From assembly GCF_003096275.1 (NCBI RefSeq), contig NZ_QENQ01000001.1, positions 3,081,565-3,145,564 on the forward strand: a stretch of 64,000 nucleotides of DNA. The letters run 5' to 3'. The stretch is from Sphingomonas pokkalii (GTDB taxonomy: Bacteria; Pseudomonadota; Alphaproteobacteria; Sphingomonadales; Sphingomonadaceae). Below are positions 62,422 through 64,000 of this stretch, one piece after another. How positions within the stretch are numbered: position 1 is the first letter of the stretch; the number at the start of each line of letters is the position of its first letter. The notes beneath the pieces are model-generated. The model saw only the letters and a program-made list of their open reading frames with translations, did no database searches and was not told the origin of the DNA. The translations under genes were made by a program, and so were the position numbers.

Positions 62422-64000
62422 TCAGAACCGCAGGCGGAGTTCTGCCAGAAAGGTCCGCGGCTCGCCGGGGAAATGCCCGCTTTGCGCGGTGAAGCCAGAG
62501 GCCGCGTACACCCGGTCGAAGATGTTATCCACCCGCAGCAGCAGTTCCGCGAAACCCAGCCCTTTGGTGATCGAGGCGTCGAACACGGTATATGGCCGCA
62601 CCGCCTGACCGGAGAGGCTGATCCGGCGCGAGACATGCTCGCCTCCGAACGCGAACGCCGCGCCGAACGCCGGCACCTGATAGCGCGTCCAGAACCCCAG
62701 CTGGTGCCTCGGCGCATTGGCGAACCGATCGCCGATAGCGTTGGTGATCGACTGGCCCGGAACGGTGCCGGTGATCCGCGCATCGTTATAGGCATAGTTG
62801 GCCAGCAGCACCCAGTTGGGCGTCAGGTCCGTCGCCAGATCGACTTCGAAGCCCTTGCTCGTCACTTCGCCGATCGGCGCGAGCGGATCGATGCCGTTGA
62901 CCGGTGCGCGGCCGGGATCGACCTGCAGGATGTTCTTGCGCACGATGCGATAGGCGGCGGCATTCGCCTGCAGCCGGCCCTGGAACAATTGCGTCTTCAC
63001 GCCCGCTTCCAACTGGTTGCCGGTTACCGGCGCGAAGGGGCCGCCGGCATCGCGGTTCTGGTCGGCGGCGGCCTGTGGTTCGAAGCTCTGCGACCAACTG
63101 GCATAGAGCGAGACATCCTGGCGCGGCTTGAAGATCGCGCCGCCCCGGAAGGTCACATCGCTATCGGCATAGCGGGAACGCCCGGAAACCGCGTTGCCGG
63201 TGCTCACGGTGACCCCGTCCTCGAACCGATCGTAGCGCAGGCCGGCGACCAGCAGCAGTGCGTCGGTGATACTGACCTGGTCCTGCAGATAGGCGCCCTT
63301 CCGCTTGGTTCGCGTATCGGTGACGGTGAAGGGCAGCAGCGCGGCGCGAGCGGCGTCGCCCGATCCGCGGCCATAGGCGGGGTTGCTGAGGCTGAGCGAG
63401 GTCACGCCCGCCCGCAGGATGCGCGAGCGCAGGACGCTGGTTTCGTGATACCAGTCGGCGCCCGCCTGGAACTTGTGCGCCATGCCGAGCAGGTCCACCC
63501 GCGCCGTCGCATTGGCCATGAAGGACAAGCCGTCGACGGGGCGGATCTGATCGCGAAACTCGCGCCGGACGAGATCGGGATTGGCGGGATCGAGCCCGCG
63601 CGGTTCGTGATATTGCTGGGTTTCGGTCGCCTTGAAATAGCGCACCCCCGCGTCGAACGTGACGCGGTCGCCGATCGCCGTTGCATAGCGCGCCTGATAG
63701 GCTTGCGAGCGCAGGTGCAGGAAATCGGTTTTTTCGTTCGCGTTCCAGCGGATGCTGGTGAGGAAATGGCCGGCATCGTCCACCAGGATGCCGCGGAGTC
63801 GGTTGGCCTGGAACTGGCTGTCGTAGATCGTCGCCTGTAGCGTCAGCTTGCCGCCCTGGTTGGTCTTGATGGCGATGCCGCCATCGCCGATGCGGGATTT
63901 GTTCTGTGTGTTGCGGCGGAAGGGATCCATCGATTCATAGAATCCCCCCAGCCGATAGGTGACGATGCCCTGGCGATCGACCGGGCCGCCCGCCTCGGCG
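62422..64000 (-). CDS. TonB-dependent siderophore receptor, C-terminal part (cut by window edge)
   Basis: At least 525 residues in an open frame that runs off the window end; ATG 63930 is internal, as codons continue to 64000 (VTYRLGGFYES). The sequence is beta-barrel: repeated blocks such as YARATAIGDRV and FKPRQDVSLYASWSQSFEPQ, AAYRIVRKNILQVDPG, and the typical terminal LRLRF. The pattern with NQLEAGVKTQLFQGRLQA and LLRVDNIFDRVYAASGF matches ferric-siderophore receptors of the FhuA/FoxA kind. It is immediately upstream (same strand) of the phosphoesterase gene. Confidence 0.9.
   Translation of the reverse strand, partial: AEAGGPVDRQGIVTYRLGGFYESMDPFRRNTQNKSRIGDGGIAIKTNQGGKLTLQATIYDSQFQANRLRGILVDDAGHFLTSIRWNANEKTDFLHLRSQAYQARYATAIGDRVTFDAGVRYFKATETQQYHEPRGLDPANPDLVRREFRDQIRPVDGLSFMANATARVDLLGMAHKFQAGADWYHETSVLRSRILRAGVTSLSLSNPAYGRGSGDAARAALLPFTVTDTRTKRKGAYLQDQVSITDALLLVAGLRYDRFEDGVTVSTGNAVSGRSRYADSDVTFRGGAIFKPRQDVSLYASWSQSFEPQAAADQNRDAGGPFAPVTGNQLEAGVKTQLFQGRLQANAAAYRIVRKNILQVDPGRAPVNGIDPLAPIGEVTSKGFEVDLATDLTPNWVLLANYAYNDARITGTVPGQSITNAIGDRFANAPRHQLGFWTRYQVPAFGAAFAFGGEHVSRRISLSGQAVRPYTVFDASITKGLGFAELLLRVDNIFDRVYAASGFTAQSGHFPGEPRTFLAELRLRF

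Overview
The window is GC-rich chromosomal DNA from an alphaproteobacterium, most likely a sphingomonad (Sphingomonas or a close relative). The grounds are five TonB-dependent receptors in 64 kb, a PhoK-type alkaline phosphatase, a complete valine-degradation operon, the aroA / FYDLN-protein / cmk neighbourhood and sphingomonad-style intergenic inverted repeats. No rRNA, CRISPR array, transposase or integrase was seen. One tRNA gene (Ala, anticodon GGC) lies at 17231-17306.

Layout. 0-2 kb: a TetR regulator divergent from an exported protein cut by the window edge, with two copies of one operator between them, then a lipoprotein and a membrane protein. 2-7 kb: a large TonB receptor, a DoxX-like protein and class I fumarase. 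7.3-10.7 kb: a three-gene transglutaminase-like / alpha-E / circularly permuted ATP-grasp operon whose transglutaminase has Ser in place of the catalytic Cys. 10.8-17.3 kb: dsbD, phoK, cmk, aroA, a zinc-ribbon FYDLN protein and tRNA-Ala. 17.4-24.8 kb: a LysR regulator divergent from valine-catabolic genes (mmsA, acyl-CoA dehydrogenase, hydroxyisobutyryl-CoA hydrolase, enoyl-CoA hydratase, mmsB), interrupted by two palindromic repeats. 24.8-30.5 kb: a GH92 mannosidase divergent from a TonB receptor, with a LacI-like operator between. 30.5-36 kb: kdpDE without kdpFABC, a UBP zinc-finger protein, a small protein and two tandem OsmC proteins. 36-41.5 kb: LysR/pirin, and glpK divergent from glpD-glpR. 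41.5-51.6 kb: a sugar-uptake locus (MFS transporter, GH31 hydrolase, two duplicated TonB receptors, a secreted alpha/beta hydrolase). 51.8-58 kb: L-serine dehydratase under a tandem glycine riboswitch, gph, glmU, a small protein and glmS. 58.2-59.9 kb: three tandem tail-collar (MdpB-like) proteins in visibly AT-richer DNA. 60.7-64 kb: a Tat-exported AcpA-like phosphoesterase and a siderophore-type TonB receptor cut by the window edge.

Working together, these genes suggest a cell that imports glycans and chelates through TonB receptors, hydrolyses them in the periplasm or cytoplasm (GH92, GH31), scavenges phosphate with secreted phosphatases (PhoK, AcpA-like), uses glycerol and valine as carbon sources, and makes UDP-GlcNAc. 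The best candidates for something not well described are the isolated tail-collar triplet, the ATP-grasp / alpha-E / Ser-transglutaminase operon, the glycine riboswitch on a serine dehydratase, the orphan kdpDE pair, and the inverted-repeat families scattered through the window.
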